Shown here piece after piece: positions 42,357 through 51,218 of a stretch of DNA of 64,000 bases. The notes beneath the pieces were generated by a model that searched no databases, was not told the origin of the DNA, and saw nothing but the letters and a program-made list of their open reading frames with translations. The stretch covers positions 27,788 through 91,787 of the forward strand of contig NZ_JAKSYC010000213.1 of NCBI RefSeq assembly GCF_022829585.1. Reading direction: 5' to 3'. Position 1 is the first letter of the stretch; every line of letters starts with the position of its first letter. The position numbers and the translations under genes were made by a program. Origin of the DNA: Methylobacterium sp. J-026 (GTDB lineage: Bacteria > Pseudomonadota > Alphaproteobacteria > Rhizobiales > Beijerinckiaceae).

Positions 42357-43136
42357 ATGCCAACCGGCGCACTTACGGGTTACGTCGACGTCGCCCAGGT
42401 CGTGCTCTACGCCTTTTTCCTGTTCTTCGCGGGACTGGTCTTCTGGTTGCGCCGCGAGGACCGCCGGGAGGGTTACCCGCTGGAGAACGAGGCGGTCGGG
42501 CTGCGCAAGACCACGGACCCGTTCCTGATCCCGCGCTCCAAGGCCTTCCACCTGCCGGGCGGGGAGACCACCTACGCGCCCCAGGCGGTGCATGGCCGCG
42601 ACGACATCGAGACCGGCATCCCCGCCCGCAAGGTCGAGCCCTGGCCGGGCGCCCCCTACGAGCGGACGGAGTCCTCCCTCCAGGCCGGCGTCGGCCCCGG
42701 TTCCTGGGTGCTGCGGCACGATGTGCACGACAGGACCTGGGACAACGAGATCCGGATCGTACCCCTGCGGGTGGCGACGAACTTCGTCGTGCACGAGGAC
42801 GGCCCGAACCCGATCGGCATGACCGTGTTCGGCACCGACAACGGCGTGGCGGGCGTCGTCAGCGACGTCTGGGTGGACCGCGGCGAATCGCTGATCCGCT
42901 ACTACGAGGTGGAACTCACGACCGGCGGCCGCCGGCTGATGCCGACCACCTTCTGCCGGGCGGGTGGCTTCACCAAGACGGTGAAGACCGAGGCGCTGCT
43001 GGCCAGCCAGTTCGCCGACATCCCCGCGACCCGCGATCCCGACAGCGTCACCTTCCTGGAGGAGGAGCGGATCGTCTCGTATTTCGGCGCCGGCACGCTC
43101 TACGCCACCCCGGCCCGCGCGGAGCCCCTGATATGA
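42357..43136 (+). CDS. puhA: Photosynthetic reaction centre H subunit
   Basis: The 259-residue protein has one N-terminal membrane helix (VDVAQVVLYAFFLFFAGLVF) and a large cytoplasmic domain with the PRC-barrel core: FNVG-type FVVHEDGPNPIGMTVFGTDN, VSDVWVDRGESLIRYYEVEL and LMPTTFCRAGGF. It caps the L and M subunits and guides quinone protonation. L and M genes are not in this window. It starts 18 bases after lhaA and overlaps puhB by 4 bases. Confidence 0.97.
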   Translation: MPTGALTGYVDVAQVVLYAFFLFFAGLVFWLRREDRREGYPLENEAVGLRKTTDPFLIPRSKAFHLPGGETTYAPQAVHGRDDIETGIPARKVEPWPGAPYERTESSLQAGVGPGSWVLRHDVHDRTWDNEIRIVPLRVATNFVVHEDGPNPIGMTVFGTDNGVAGVVSDVWVDRGESLIRYYEVELTTGGRRLMPTTFCRAGGFTKTVKTEALLASQFADIPATRDPDSVTFLEEERIVSYFGAGTLYATPARAEPLI

Positions 43137-43783
43137 GCGGCGATTTCCTCCCCGAGGGCACCCTGCGGGGGCTGCCCGGCCCGCTCCCGGCGGGCGAGCG
43201 CATCCTGTGGCAGGGGGCGCCCACCACCACGGGTCTGCTGGTACGGGTGTTCCACGCCCGCCTGGTGATCGCGTGGTTCACCGCCTGCGCCCTGGCCTTC
43301 GGCCTCGCCGCCGGCTCGCCCGGGGCCGCGCTGAGGGTGCTGGGACCGACCCTCCTGACCGGCGGCGCCGCCGTCGTGCTGCTCTGGGTGCTCGCGTGGC
43401 TCACCCACCGGGCGACGCTCTACACGGTGACCAACCGCCGCATCGTGCTGCAGACCGGCATCGCCCTGCCGGTGACCCACAACCTGCCCTTCGCCCAGGT
43501 CGACGGCGCGGCCCTGCGCGCCTTCACGGATGGCAGCGGCGATCTGCCTCTACGGTTGCGGCCGGGTACGCGTATAGCCTACCTTCAGCTCTGGCCGCAT
43601 GCCCGGCCCTGGCATCTCACCCGAACGGAGCCCATGCTGCGCTCCGTCCCGGGTGCGGAGGCGGTGGCGGCGTTGCTGGCGCGGGCGCTCGAAGCCCATG
43701 CCGACGGCACCGCGCCTCCGGTTCGGGTCGCCCGTATGGGCCGAGTGGACGAGAATCCCGGCCGCCTCGTCGCGGCCGAGTAG
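43133..43783 (+). CDS. puhB: Reaction centre assembly factor PuhB
   Basis: The 216-residue protein has two to three membrane helices and a PH-like domain (TLYTVTNRRIVLQTGIALPV). The N-terminal LPAGERILWQGAPTTTGLLV and RVFHARLVIAWF are standard. PuhB helps assemble the reaction-centre core. Its ATG overlaps puhA (ATGA). Confidence 0.93.
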   Translation: MSGDFLPEGTLRGLPGPLPAGERILWQGAPTTTGLLVRVFHARLVIAWFTACALAFGLAAGSPGAALRVLGPTLLTGGAAVVLLWVLAWLTHRATLYTVTNRRIVLQTGIALPVTHNLPFAQVDGAALRAFTDGSGDLPLRLRPGTRIAYLQLWPHARPWHLTRTEPMLRSVPGAEAVAALLARALEAHADGTAPPVRVARMGRVDENPGRLVAAE

Positions 43784-43793
43784 GGAGGGGGCA

Positions 43794-44309
43794 ATGGGCG
43801 AGCAGGCGAAGAACGCCGGCCGAGCCACGGCACGGGCCGTCACCGGACGCCCCGTGGCGGGTCCGGCGCCGGCCCTGCTGATGATTGGTGCCGGGGCGCT
43901 GATGGGCTTCAGCATGCTCGCGGTCCTGATCGGCCGGAGCGAGGGGGTCGGCCTCGTCGCCCTGCCGCCCGCCAAGCCGGTGGCGCGGCTCGAATTCCGC
44001 GCCGAGGATCAGGTCGATGGCTCCATCGCCCTGCGCAACGTCGCCGACCGGCAGATCGTCGCCTGGATCCGCCCGGGCGAGGACGGCTTTTTGCGCGGGA
44101 CGCTGCGCGGCCTCGCCCAGGCCCGCCAGCGCGGCGGCCTCGGCCCGGACCAGCCCTTCAGCCTGACCCGCTACGATGATGGCCGCCTGTCGCTGGCCGA
44201 CGAGGCCACCGGCCGTCAAGTTCCGCTGGAGGCCTTCGGGCCGACCAATGCCGGGGCCTTCGCGCGGCTGCTGCCCGGGCAGGCCGGCCCCGTCACGGAG
44301 CTGCGCTGA
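43794..44309 (+). CDS. puhC: Photosynthetic complex assembly protein PuhC
   Basis: The 171-residue protein has one membrane helix ([20 protein letters not shown]) and a periplasmic domain with [39 protein letters not shown] and [20 protein letters not shown]. PuhC affects reaction centre and LH1 assembly. ATG 43794 has a purine-rich AGGGAGGGGG site just before it. It shares one base with the next gene. Confidence 0.92.
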   Translation: MGEQAKNAGRATARAVTGRPVAGPAPALLMIGAGALMGFSMLAVLIGRSEGVGLVALPPAKPVARLEFRAEDQVDGSIALRNVADRQIVAWIRPGEDGFLRGTLRGLAQARQRGGLGPDQPFSLTRYDDGRLSLADEATGRQVPLEAFGPTNAGAFARLLPGQAGPVTELR

Positions 44310-44605
44310 TGGCCCTGTTCGGCAGCCGCACCGTCACCGTGCCCTGCACCGTGGAGATCGAGCAGACTCCCGAGAGCCTGCACGCCCACGTCACCCTGGA
44401 TGCCGGATTCGAGATCGAGCCCGGCGACGAAGTCCAGGTCCACGACGCGCCGACCGCGGTGCCCTACGGCGAACGGCTGACCGTGCGCCGCACCGCCACC
44501 GTCACCCGGGCCGGCCCGCTGGAGCGGGCCTGGACCAAGCTCATCGCCCATCTCGAACTGACCGAACTCTACGAGGTCAGCTTTTCCGAGCGGAGGAAGC
44601 TGTGA
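44309..44605 (+). CDS. bciE: BciE, small subunit of the O2-dependent cyclase
   Basis: The 98-residue soluble protein sits between puhC and acsF and is coupled to acsF (GTGA overlap). Its sequence ([72 protein letters not shown]) fits the conserved small gene beside acsF in alphaproteobacteria. That protein was named BciE and is needed for AcsF activity there. The assignment rests on position, size and pattern; I cannot align it here. Confidence 0.78.
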   Translation: MALFGSRTVTVPCTVEIEQTPESLHAHVTLDAGFEIEPGDEVQVHDAPTAVPYGERLTVRRTATVTRAGPLERAWTKLIAHLELTELYEVSFSERRKL

Positions 44606-45690
44606 ACGCACCCGTCGCACCGCTCTCAGGCCAGCCCGTCCCGAAGGCCCCGGTCAACGAATCGACCAAGGCTGCGCAGGAGACGACGTTCCTCAGCCCG
44701 CGCTTCTACACCACGGATTTCGTCGAGCTCGACCGGACGAACGTCGAGCCGGTGCGGCGCGACTGGGATCTGCTCATCGCCGAGCTGCGCGCCGACCCGA
44801 ACAAGCGCCACTTCACCCGCAACGCCGAGTTCGACTGCGACCTGTCGCAGATGGAGCCCGAGCTGCGGAAGGAGTTTTTGGATTTTCTGGTGTCTTCGAT
44901 CACCGCGGAATTTTCGGGCTGCGTGCTCTATGCCGAGATGAGAAAACGCGCCAAGAACAAAGACATCAAAGAGTTGTTCGGCTTCATGAGCCGGGACGAG
45001 GCGCGCCACGCCGGCTTCATCAACGACACGCTCAAGGATTTCGGCATCGGCGTGGACCTGGGATTCCTGACCAAGTCCAAAAAATACACGTTCTTCCGGC
45101 CGAAATTCATCTTCTACGCGACCTACCTCTCGGAGAAGATCGGCTACGCCCGCTACATCACCATCTTCCGCGAGCTGGAGCGGCATCCGGAGCGGCGAAT
45201 CCACCCGATCTTCAAGTGGTTCGAGCTGTGGTGCAACGACGAGTTCCGCCACGGCGAGGCCTTCGCCCTGCTGATGCGGGCGAACCCGAAGCTCACGAGC
45301 GGCGTGAACCGCTTCTGGATCCGGTTCTTCCTGCTCGCGGTCTTCGCCACGATGTACGTGCGCGACCATCACCGCCCGGCCTTCCACAAGGCGCTGGGGG
45401 TCGATCCCAGCGACTACGATTTCAAGGTGTTCCGGATCACCTCGGAGATCTCGAAGCAGACGTTCCCGCTGGAACTCGACCTCGACAACCCGAAGTTCAA
45501 GTCGGGGCTCGACCGGCTGCTCGCCTGCTCCCGGGCGATCGCCGAGGCGAAGGCCCGGGGCGGTCCCGTGGGCAAGGTCCTGCACGGCATCCAGATCCTC
45601 CGGGCGGCCGCGACCTTCGTCCGGCTCTACCTGCTGCCGGTCAAGGCCAACGCCCTGCCGGCCGACATCCGCCTCCAGCCGGTCTGGTAG
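44602..45690 (+). CDS. acsF: Mg-protoporphyrin IX monomethyl ester cyclase, O2-dependent
   Basis: AcsF is a di-iron oxidase that closes isocyclic ring E. The 362-residue protein has the carboxylate/histidine ligands in [22 protein letters not shown] and [30 protein letters not shown] and the [20 protein letters not shown] segment are family-typical. It starts at GTG 44602 within the bciE stop. No anaerobic BchE is in the window, matching an aerobic life style. Confidence 0.96.
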   Translation: MNAPVAPLSGQPVPKAPVNESTKAAQETTFLSPRFYTTDFVELDRTNVEPVRRDWDLLIAELRADPNKRHFTRNAEFDCDLSQMEPELRKEFLDFLVSSITAEFSGCVLYAEMRKRAKNKDIKELFGFMSRDEARHAGFINDTLKDFGIGVDLGFLTKSKKYTFFRPKFIFYATYLSEKIGYARYITIFRELERHPERRIHPIFKWFELWCNDEFRHGEAFALLMRANPKLTSGVNRFWIRFFLLAVFATMYVRDHHRPAFHKALGVDPSDYDFKVFRITSEISKQTFPLELDLDNPKFKSGLDRLLACSRAIAEAKARGGPVGKVLHGIQILRAAATFVRLYLLPVKANALPADIRLQPVW

Positions 45691-45691
45691 G

Positions 45692-46486
45692 ATGGCGACC
45701 TTCGCAACCCCGATGCTCTACGCGGTGCTGCTCTGGTGGTTCTCCACCGGGCTGATCCTGCTGCTCGATCACGCCCCGCGGCGGACGCATCCGTGGAGCA
45801 TGGCCGGGGCGACCCTGCTGCTCGCCGCCGCCCTGGTGGCGATCCGCGCCAGCGCCGGGGACACGAGCGGGACGGGGGCCTACACGGCCTTCACGGCGGC
45901 CCTGGTCGTCTGGGGCTGGCAGGAGATGAGCTACTACATGGGCTTCCTGTCGGGCCCGCGACCCGCCGCCTGCGCGCCGGGTCTGCGGGGGTTCGACCGG
46001 TTCCTGGCGGCGCTGGCCACCAGCCTGTGGCACGAATTCGCCATCGTGATCGGGGGCGTGGCGATCCTGGCGCTGGTCTGGGGCAGCCCCAACCGCTTCG
46101 CCCTGTGGACTTACGGCGCCCTGGTGGTGATGAACCTCTCGGCGCGGCTCAACCTGTTCCTGGGCGTGCGCAACCTCCACGCCGAGTTCCTGCCGGACCA
46201 TCTCGGCTACCTGGCCTGCTATCTGTCCCGGAAGCCGATGAACCTGCTGTTCCCGGTCTCGGTCAGCCTCGGGACCCTCGCGGCGGCGCTGCTGGGCCGC
46301 GCGGCCCTGGGCGCCGACCTGCTGGAGCACGAATTGATCGGCTTCACGGTCCTGGCGACGCTGACGGCGCTCGCCACCCTGGAGCACTGGTTCCTGATGC
46401 TGCCGCTGCCCTCGGCGGAGCTGTGGCGCTGGAGCCTGCCGGCCCGGGCGTCCGGGGAAGCGGCGAGACCGCCGGATCACGTTTAG
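45692..46486 (+). CDS. puhE: Photosynthetic complex assembly protein PuhE
   Basis: The 264-residue membrane protein has about seven helices. Family words are [55 protein letters not shown] and [19 protein letters not shown]. PuhE modulates pigment flow and RC-LH1 assembly in Rhodobacter. It follows acsF by one base and ends the operon; hemA is 112 bases on. Confidence 0.92.
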   Translation: MATFATPMLYAVLLWWFSTGLILLLDHAPRRTHPWSMAGATLLLAAALVAIRASAGDTSGTGAYTAFTAALVVWGWQEMSYYMGFLSGPRPAACAPGLRGFDRFLAALATSLWHEFAIVIGGVAILALVWGSPNRFALWTYGALVVMNLSARLNLFLGVRNLHAEFLPDHLGYLACYLSRKPMNLLFPVSVSLGTLAAALLGRAALGADLLEHELIGFTVLATLTALATLEHWFLMLPLPSAELWRWSLPARASGEAARPPDHV

Positions 46487-46518
46487 GTCGAGGGATCGCA
46501 GCCGGACGACGCATGTCC

Positions 46519-46535
46519 ACCAATCTGGAATTGGT
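46519..46535. promoter_or_regulatory. Perfect dyad upstream of hemA
   Basis: ACCAAT-N5-ATTGGT is a perfect inverted repeat 64 bases before the hemA ATG, in the only non-coding gap between puhE and hemA. It is neither a PpsR (TGT-N12-ACA) nor a canonical FnrL (TTGAT-N4-ATCAA) site. It may be an operator for an unidentified regulator or a chance dyad. Confidence 0.4.
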
Positions 46536-46598
46536 CTCGTGCGAAATCCGGTGTCACAGGCGGGATCAACCCGCAGGGTTTATTCGGGGAGAGGCGAC

Positions 46599-47816
46599 AT
46601 GGATTACGAGACCTTCTTCGAAGGCGAGATCGCCGGTCTCCACCGGGAGGGGCGCTACCGGGTCTTCACCGACCTCGAGCGGCACGCCGGCAACTTTCCC
46701 CACGCCACCCACCACCATGGCGGCGGCACGCGGCCCGTGACGGTCTGGTGCTCCAACGATTATCTCGGCATGGGCCAGCACCCAACCGTCACCGGGGCGA
46801 TGCACGAGGCGATCGACCGCTGCGGCGCCGGCGCCGGCGGCACCCGCAACATCTCGGGGACCAACCACTACCACGTGCTCCTGGAGCAGGAGCTCGCCGA
46901 CCTCCACGGCAAGGAGGCGGCGCTCCTGTTCACCTCCGGCTACGTGTCGAACTGGGCAGCACTCGGGACCCTGGCCTCGCGGCTGCCGAACTGCGCGGTC
47001 TTCTCAGATTCTGAGAACCACGCCTCGATGATCGAGGGCATCCGCTTCTCCCGGGCCGAGCGCCACATCTTCCGCCACAACGACCCGGAGGACCTGAACC
47101 GGAAGCTCGCGCTCATCGACCCGGCACGGCCGAAGCTGGTGGCGTTCGAGTCGGTCTACTCGATGGACGGCGACATCGCCCCCATCGCCGAGATTTGCGA
47201 CGTGGCCGAGGCCCACGGGGCGCTGACCTACCTGGACGAGGTCCACGCGGTCGGCCTGTACGGGGCCCGGGGCGGCGGCATCTCGGAGCGCGACGGCGTC
47301 GCCCATCGGCTCGACGTGATCGAGGGCACCCTGGGCAAGGCGTTCGCGGTGCATGGCGGCTACATCACGGCCTCGGAGAAGCTCTGCGATTTCGTGCGCA
47401 GCTTCGCCTCGGGCTTCATCTTCACGACATCCCTGCCGCCCGCGGTGGCGGCGGGCGCGGCGGCCTCGATCCGCCACCTGAAGGCGAGCGGCGCCGAGCG
47501 CGCCCGGCATCAGGAGCGCGTGGCGAAGGTCCGGCAGGCGCTCGAGGCCGCCGACATCCCGACCATGCCCAACGACAGCCACATCGTGCCGGTGATGGTC
47601 TGCGATCCCGTGCTCTGCAAGGGGATCTCCGACACCCTGCTCGACGAGTTCGGCATCTACGTGCAGCCGATCAACTACCCCACCGTCGCCCGGGGCACCG
47701 AGCGCCTGCGGATCACCCCGTCGCCGCTGCACACGGATGCCGATATCGGGCATCTCGTCGAGGCGCTCGCCACGATCTGGGGGCGGATCGGGCTCCGGCA
47801 GAAGGCGGCGGAGTAG
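46599..47816 (+). CDS. hemA: 5-aminolevulinate synthase
   Basis: HemA condenses glycine with succinyl-CoA, feeding both haem and bacteriochlorophyll. The 405-residue PLP enzyme has [46 protein letters not shown] and the PLP lysine near 247 ([14 protein letters not shown]). GGGAGAGG lies just before ATG 46599. Placement inside the photosynthesis cluster suggests a phototrophy-linked copy. A separate dyad is present in its promoter region. Confidence 0.96.
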   Translation: MDYETFFEGEIAGLHREGRYRVFTDLERHAGNFPHATHHHGGGTRPVTVWCSNDYLGMGQHPTVTGAMHEAIDRCGAGAGGTRNISGTNHYHVLLEQELADLHGKEAALLFTSGYVSNWAALGTLASRLPNCAVFSDSENHASMIEGIRFSRAERHIFRHNDPEDLNRKLALIDPARPKLVAFESVYSMDGDIAPIAEICDVAEAHGALTYLDEVHAVGLYGARGGGISERDGVAHRLDVIEGTLGKAFAVHGGYITASEKLCDFVRSFASGFIFTTSLPPAVAAGAAASIRHLKASGAERARHQERVAKVRQALEAADIPTMPNDSHIVPVMVCDPVLCKGISDTLLDEFGIYVQPINYPTVARGTERLRITPSPLHTDADIGHLVEALATIWGRIGLRQKAAE

Positions 47817-47825
47817 GGCGCTCTT

Positions 47826-47938
47826 CCCTCCCCCTTGCGGGGAGGGGTAGGGGTGGGGGTGGTGCAGATGGCACCGCTTCGACCTATCCTGCGCCACCCC
47901 CACCTCCGGCTCCTCCCCGCAAGGGGGAGGAGAGGGGG
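47826..47938. repeat. Long inverted-repeat element between hemA and bchI (copy D)
   Basis: The 113-base element can fold into one long hairpin: the left arm (C-tract, TTGCGGGGAGGGG, TAGGGGTGGGGGTGG) is mirrored on the right by CCACCCCCACCTCCGG, CTCCTCCCCGCAAG and a G-tract. It is a different variant from copies A-C. It occupies nearly the whole 139-base gap between hemA and bchI. Confidence 0.8.
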
Positions 47939-47955
47939 CACAGTGTGAGTTCTGC

Positions 47956-48972
47956 GTGCCCACCTTCCCCTTCTCGGCCATCGTCGCCCAGGACGAGATG
48001 CGCCAGGCGCTGCTGATCGCCGCGGTGGACCCGGCGGTCGGCGGCGTGCTGGTCTTCGGCGACCGCGGCACCGGCAAGTCCACGGCGATCCGGGCGCTCG
48101 CCGCCCTGCTGCCGCCGATGCGGGCGGTGGTCGGCTGCCCGTACAATTGCGATCCCGACAGCCCAGCGGAGAGCTGCCCCCACTGCGCGAGCCTGCCGGG
48201 CGCGCGGAAAAAGTCCGAAAAGAAACCGGTGCCGGTGGTGGACCTGCCGCTGGGGGCTACCGAGGACCGGGTGGTCGGCACCCTCGACCTGGAGCGGGCG
48301 CTCGGCGCCGGGGTGAAGGCGTTCGAGCCGGGGCTGCTCGCCCGGGCCAACCGCGGTTTTTTGTATATTGACGAAGTGAATCTCCTGGAGGACCACCTCG
48401 TGGACCTGCTGCTTGACGTGGCGGCCTCCGGCGTCAACACCGTCGAGCGCGAGGGGTTATCGCTGCGCCACCCGGCGCGGTTCGTGCTGGTGGGCTCCGG
48501 CAACCCGGAGGAGGGGGAGTTGCGCCCGCAGCTCCTCGACAGGTTCGGGCTGGCCTGCGAGGTCGCGACCCCGAAGGACATCGCCACCCGGATCGCCGTG
48601 GTGCGTGCCCGCGACGCCTACGAGCGCGACCCCGAGGGGTTCTGCGCCGCACGATCCGGCGACGAGCGGAAAATCCAAAAACAGATCCTGCTGGCGCGGG
48701 AGCGGCTGCCGTCCCTGAGCGTCCCGGATGCCGCCCTGGAGCGCGCGGCGCGGCTCTGCCTGGCGCTGGGCACCGACGGGTTGCGCGGCGAGCTGACCCT
48801 GATGCGCACCGCCCGGGCGCTCGCCGCCCTCGACGGCGCCGAGACGGTCACCGACGACCACCTCCGCCGCATCGCCCCGGCCGCCCTGCGCCACCGCCTG
48901 CGCCGCAATCCGCTCGAAGAGTCCGGCTCCACCGCCCGGGTGGAGCGGGCGCTGGCGGAGGTGTTTGCGTGA
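47956..48972 (+). CDS. bchI: Magnesium chelatase subunit I
   Basis: BchI is the AAA+ ATPase that drives Mg insertion with BchD and BchH. The 338-residue protein has Walker A GDRGTGKST (residues 35-43), YNCDPDSPAESCPHC, Walker B FLYIDEVNLLEDHLVDLLL, and sensor GSGNPEEGELRPQLLDRFGL. It starts at GTG 47956, 18 bases after the repeat. Its stop overlaps bchD. Confidence 0.96.
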   Translation: MPTFPFSAIVAQDEMRQALLIAAVDPAVGGVLVFGDRGTGKSTAIRALAALLPPMRAVVGCPYNCDPDSPAESCPHCASLPGARKKSEKKPVPVVDLPLGATEDRVVGTLDLERALGAGVKAFEPGLLARANRGFLYIDEVNLLEDHLVDLLLDVAASGVNTVEREGLSLRHPARFVLVGSGNPEEGELRPQLLDRFGLACEVATPKDIATRIAVVRARDAYERDPEGFCAARSGDERKIQKQILLARERLPSLSVPDAALERAARLCLALGTDGLRGELTLMRTARALAALDGAETVTDDHLRRIAPAALRHRLRRNPLEESGSTARVERALAEVFA

Positions 48973-50822
48973 GGCACGCGCCGCCTCTGGCTCCCCCCTC
49001 TGCGGGGGAGGGTGGTCCTCGCGTCAGCGAGGGTCGGGAGAGGGGAGCAACGGTGCAGAAGAGGGCTGCGGCCTCCTTGAAGGCCGCGCCACCTTCGGAT
49101 GCCGGGTTCCCCTCTCCCGACCCCCTTCGGGGGGCACCCTCCCCTACAGAGGGGGGAGGGAGCGCGCCGGGCGTTTGGACCGACGCTCATTGTGCCGCCT
49201 TGCTGCTCGCCGCCGATCCGGCCGCCTTCGGCGGTGCGGTCGTCCGAGCGCCGCCCGGTCCGGTCCGCGAGCGCTGGCTCGAAACCCTGCGCGCCGCGCT
49301 CCCGCCCGGGACACCCTGGCGGCGCCTGCCGCCCGCGATCGGCGATGACAGCCTGCTCGGCGGCCTCGACCTCGCCGCGACCCTGGCGGCCGGCCGCGCG
49401 ATCACCCGGGCCGGCCTGCTGGCGCAGGCCGATGGCGGGATCGTCGTCGTGCCCATGGCCGAGCGCCTGCCGCCCGGCACCGCCTCCCGGCTCGCCGCCG
49501 CCCTCGACACCGGCACCGCGTCGGACCGGCCGGCACGGTTCGGCCTGATCCTCCTCGACGAGGGCGAGGCGGACGAGACCGTCGCCGAGGCCCTGGCCGA
49601 CCGTCTCGCCTTCCGGATCGATCTCGGCGGCGTCGGGATCGGCGATTGCGACGCCGCCCCCGCCGACGCCGAGCCCGACGCGGCCGCGGAGCCCGACCCG
49701 CTCGGCACCCTGTGCCGGCTGGCGGAGGCGCTCGGTGTCGACTCCCTGCGCGGGCCGATCCTGGCAGCCCGCGTGGCGCGATGGCTCGCGGCGGATCGCC
49801 CGGTCGGCACGGCGGAGATCACCGCGGCGGCCCGCCTGGTCCTGGCCCCGCGCGCCACGCGCCTGCCCACGCCCGAGGAGCCGCGGACGGAGGAGGCGGA
49901 GGCGCCGCCCCCGCCCCCCGCGGAGGACCGGGACGCGCCGGACGCGGCCGAGCCGGCCGAGGCCGAACCGGCCGACGCGTGCGTGCTCGAGGCGGTGCGC
50001 GCCGCGATCCCGGCGGGGCTGCTCGATCAGCTGATGGCGGGGGGGGCGCGTCTCTCGGCCGCGAAGGCCGGGCGGGCGGGTCAATTCGCGGCGGCGCGGA
50101 CCGGCCGCCCGATCGGCAGCCGCCGGGGCGACCCGCGGCGCGGGCGCCTCGATCTGCTCGCGACCCTGCGGGCGGCTGCGCCCTGGCAGGCCCTGCGGCG
50201 CGGGGGGGAGGAGACCCGCCGCCTCGTGGTGCGGCGGGACGACCTGCGGATCCGGATCCTGCGGCAGCGGACCGAGACCACGACGGTGTTCTGCGTCGAC
50301 GCCTCCGGCTCGGCCGCCCTGGAGCGGTTGGCCGAGGCCAAGGGTGCGGTCGAGCTGCTGCTGGCCGAGGCCTATGTCCGGCGCGACCGGGTGGCTTTGG
50401 TGGCCTTCCGCGGGACCGGCGCGGAGCTGGTCCTGCCGCCGACCCGCTCCCTGACCCGGGCGAAGCGCGGGCTCTCGGGGCTGCCGGGCGGGGGCGGGAC
50501 GCCGCTCGCGGCGGGGATCGACGCGGCGCTCGGCGTGGCACTGGGGGTGCGCCGGACCGGCAGCCGCCCGGTGATCGTGCTGCTGACGGATGGGCGCGCC
50601 AACGTCGCGCGATCGGGGGAGGGCGGACGGGCCCGCGCCGGGGCCGAGGCCCTGCAGGCGGCCCGCGCGCTCCGTGCGGCCGGGCTGCCGGCCCTGGTGA
50701 TCGATACCGGCGCCCGTGGCGAAGGCGCGCGCGCGGTCGCCGAGGCCATGGCCGCCCGCTATCTGATCCTGCCGCGCGCCGATGCCGGGCGGCTCAGCGC
50801 GGCCGTGCGGGCCGCACTCTGA
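48969..50822 (+). CDS. bchD: Magnesium chelatase subunit D with repeat-encoded N-terminus
   Basis: BchD is the AAA+/VWA platform subunit of Mg chelatase. From about residue 70 the protein is family-like (VWTDAHCAALLLAADPAAFG, GPVRERWLETLRAALPPG), with an inactive AAA+ domain, a Pro/acidic linker (about 305-335) and a VWA domain with FCVDASGSAALERL (MIDAS DxSGS) and GGGTPLAAG. Residues about 8-64 are encoded by a palindromic repeat (48991-49160). The GTG start within the bchI stop is kept. GTG at 49053 inside the repeat is an alternative start. Confidence 0.93.
   Translation: MRHAPPLAPPSAGEGGPRVSEGRERGATVQKRAAASLKAAPPSDAGFPSPDPLRGAPSPTEGGGSAPGVWTDAHCAALLLAADPAAFGGAVVRAPPGPVRERWLETLRAALPPGTPWRRLPPAIGDDSLLGGLDLAATLAAGRAITRAGLLAQADGGIVVVPMAERLPPGTASRLAAALDTGTASDRPARFGLILLDEGEADETVAEALADRLAFRIDLGGVGIGDCDAAPADAEPDAAAEPDPLGTLCRLAEALGVDSLRGPILAARVARWLAADRPVGTAEITAAARLVLAPRATRLPTPEEPRTEEAEAPPPPPAEDRDAPDAAEPAEAEPADACVLEAVRAAIPAGLLDQLMAGGARLSAAKAGRAGQFAAARTGRPIGSRRGDPRRGRLDLLATLRAAAPWQALRRGGEETRRLVVRRDDLRIRILRQRTETTTVFCVDASGSAALERLAEAKGAVELLLAEAYVRRDRVALVAFRGTGAELVLPPTRSLTRAKRGLSGLPGGGGTPLAAGIDAALGVALGVRRTGSRPVIVLLTDGRANVARSGEGGRARAGAEALQAARALRAAGLPALVIDTGARGEGARAVAEAMAARYLILPRADAGRLSAAVRAAL
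48991..49160. repeat. Palindromic GC-rich repeat inside bchD (copy C)
   Basis: The 170-base copy has the same arms as A and B but a divergent centre. In the bchD frame it reads PPSAGEGGPRVSEGRERGAT near the start and PSPTEGGG at the end, so the frame is the one used in bchP and bchM. Confidence 0.85.
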
Positions 50823-50864
50823 GCATCGCGATGGCCCGGTTCAACGAACGCCGTCGAACTCTGG

Positions 50865-51011
50865 TCAGAGATGGATGCCGGCGCCGATATCGGCCACGCG
50901 CTGGTTGTGGGACATCCAGGCGTTCAGCATCTCGCGGAACAGGCCGCGGAACGTCCAGCGGCCCGGGGTCGAGGCGGCGAAGTGCTCGGTGGAGGAGGTG
51001 AAGACGATCAT
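50865..51011 (-). CDS. Hypothetical small protein (48 aa) opposite to bchD and bchO
   Basis: The frame from ATG 51011 gives a 48-residue protein with a central amphipathic helix (WTFRGLFREMLNAWMSHNQR), no membrane segment and a C-terminus VADIGAGIHL slightly like the DIGL end of DUF1127 proteins. There is no strong ribosome site. Its position between bchD and bchO breaks the usual contiguous order. It may be real, as the sequence looks protein-like, but the evidence is thin. Confidence 0.42.
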   Translation of the reverse strand: MIVFTSSTEHFAASTPGRWTFRGLFREMLNAWMSHNQRVADIGAGIHL

Positions 51012-51131
51012 GGCCGGTTCCAGTGGTGCGCGCTGTGCAGGGTCAGCTCTCGCATCCGTGATGCCGTTTTTGCTGCGACGCAGCAATCCGGTTTCCGGCA
51101 GCGGTGGCATGCGGTTTCTGCATGCTTTTAC

Positions 51132-51149
51132 AGTATGTTACGAAATACT
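51132..51149. promoter_or_regulatory. AT-rich dyad upstream of bchO
   Basis: AGTAT-N8-ATACT forms an inverted repeat inside an AT-rich stretch (TTTTACAGTATGTTACG) 70 bases before the bchO start. In such GC-rich DNA this marks a probable promoter or operator. It is not a TGT-N12-ACA site. The non-coding part of the bchD-bchO gap adds nothing else recognised. Confidence 0.4.
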
Positions 51150-51218
51150 TCCAACACAGCACGATAGCGCAGGCCTCCGAACCTGGGCTGGCTTTGGTGC
51201 AATGCAGGATGGCGGCCG

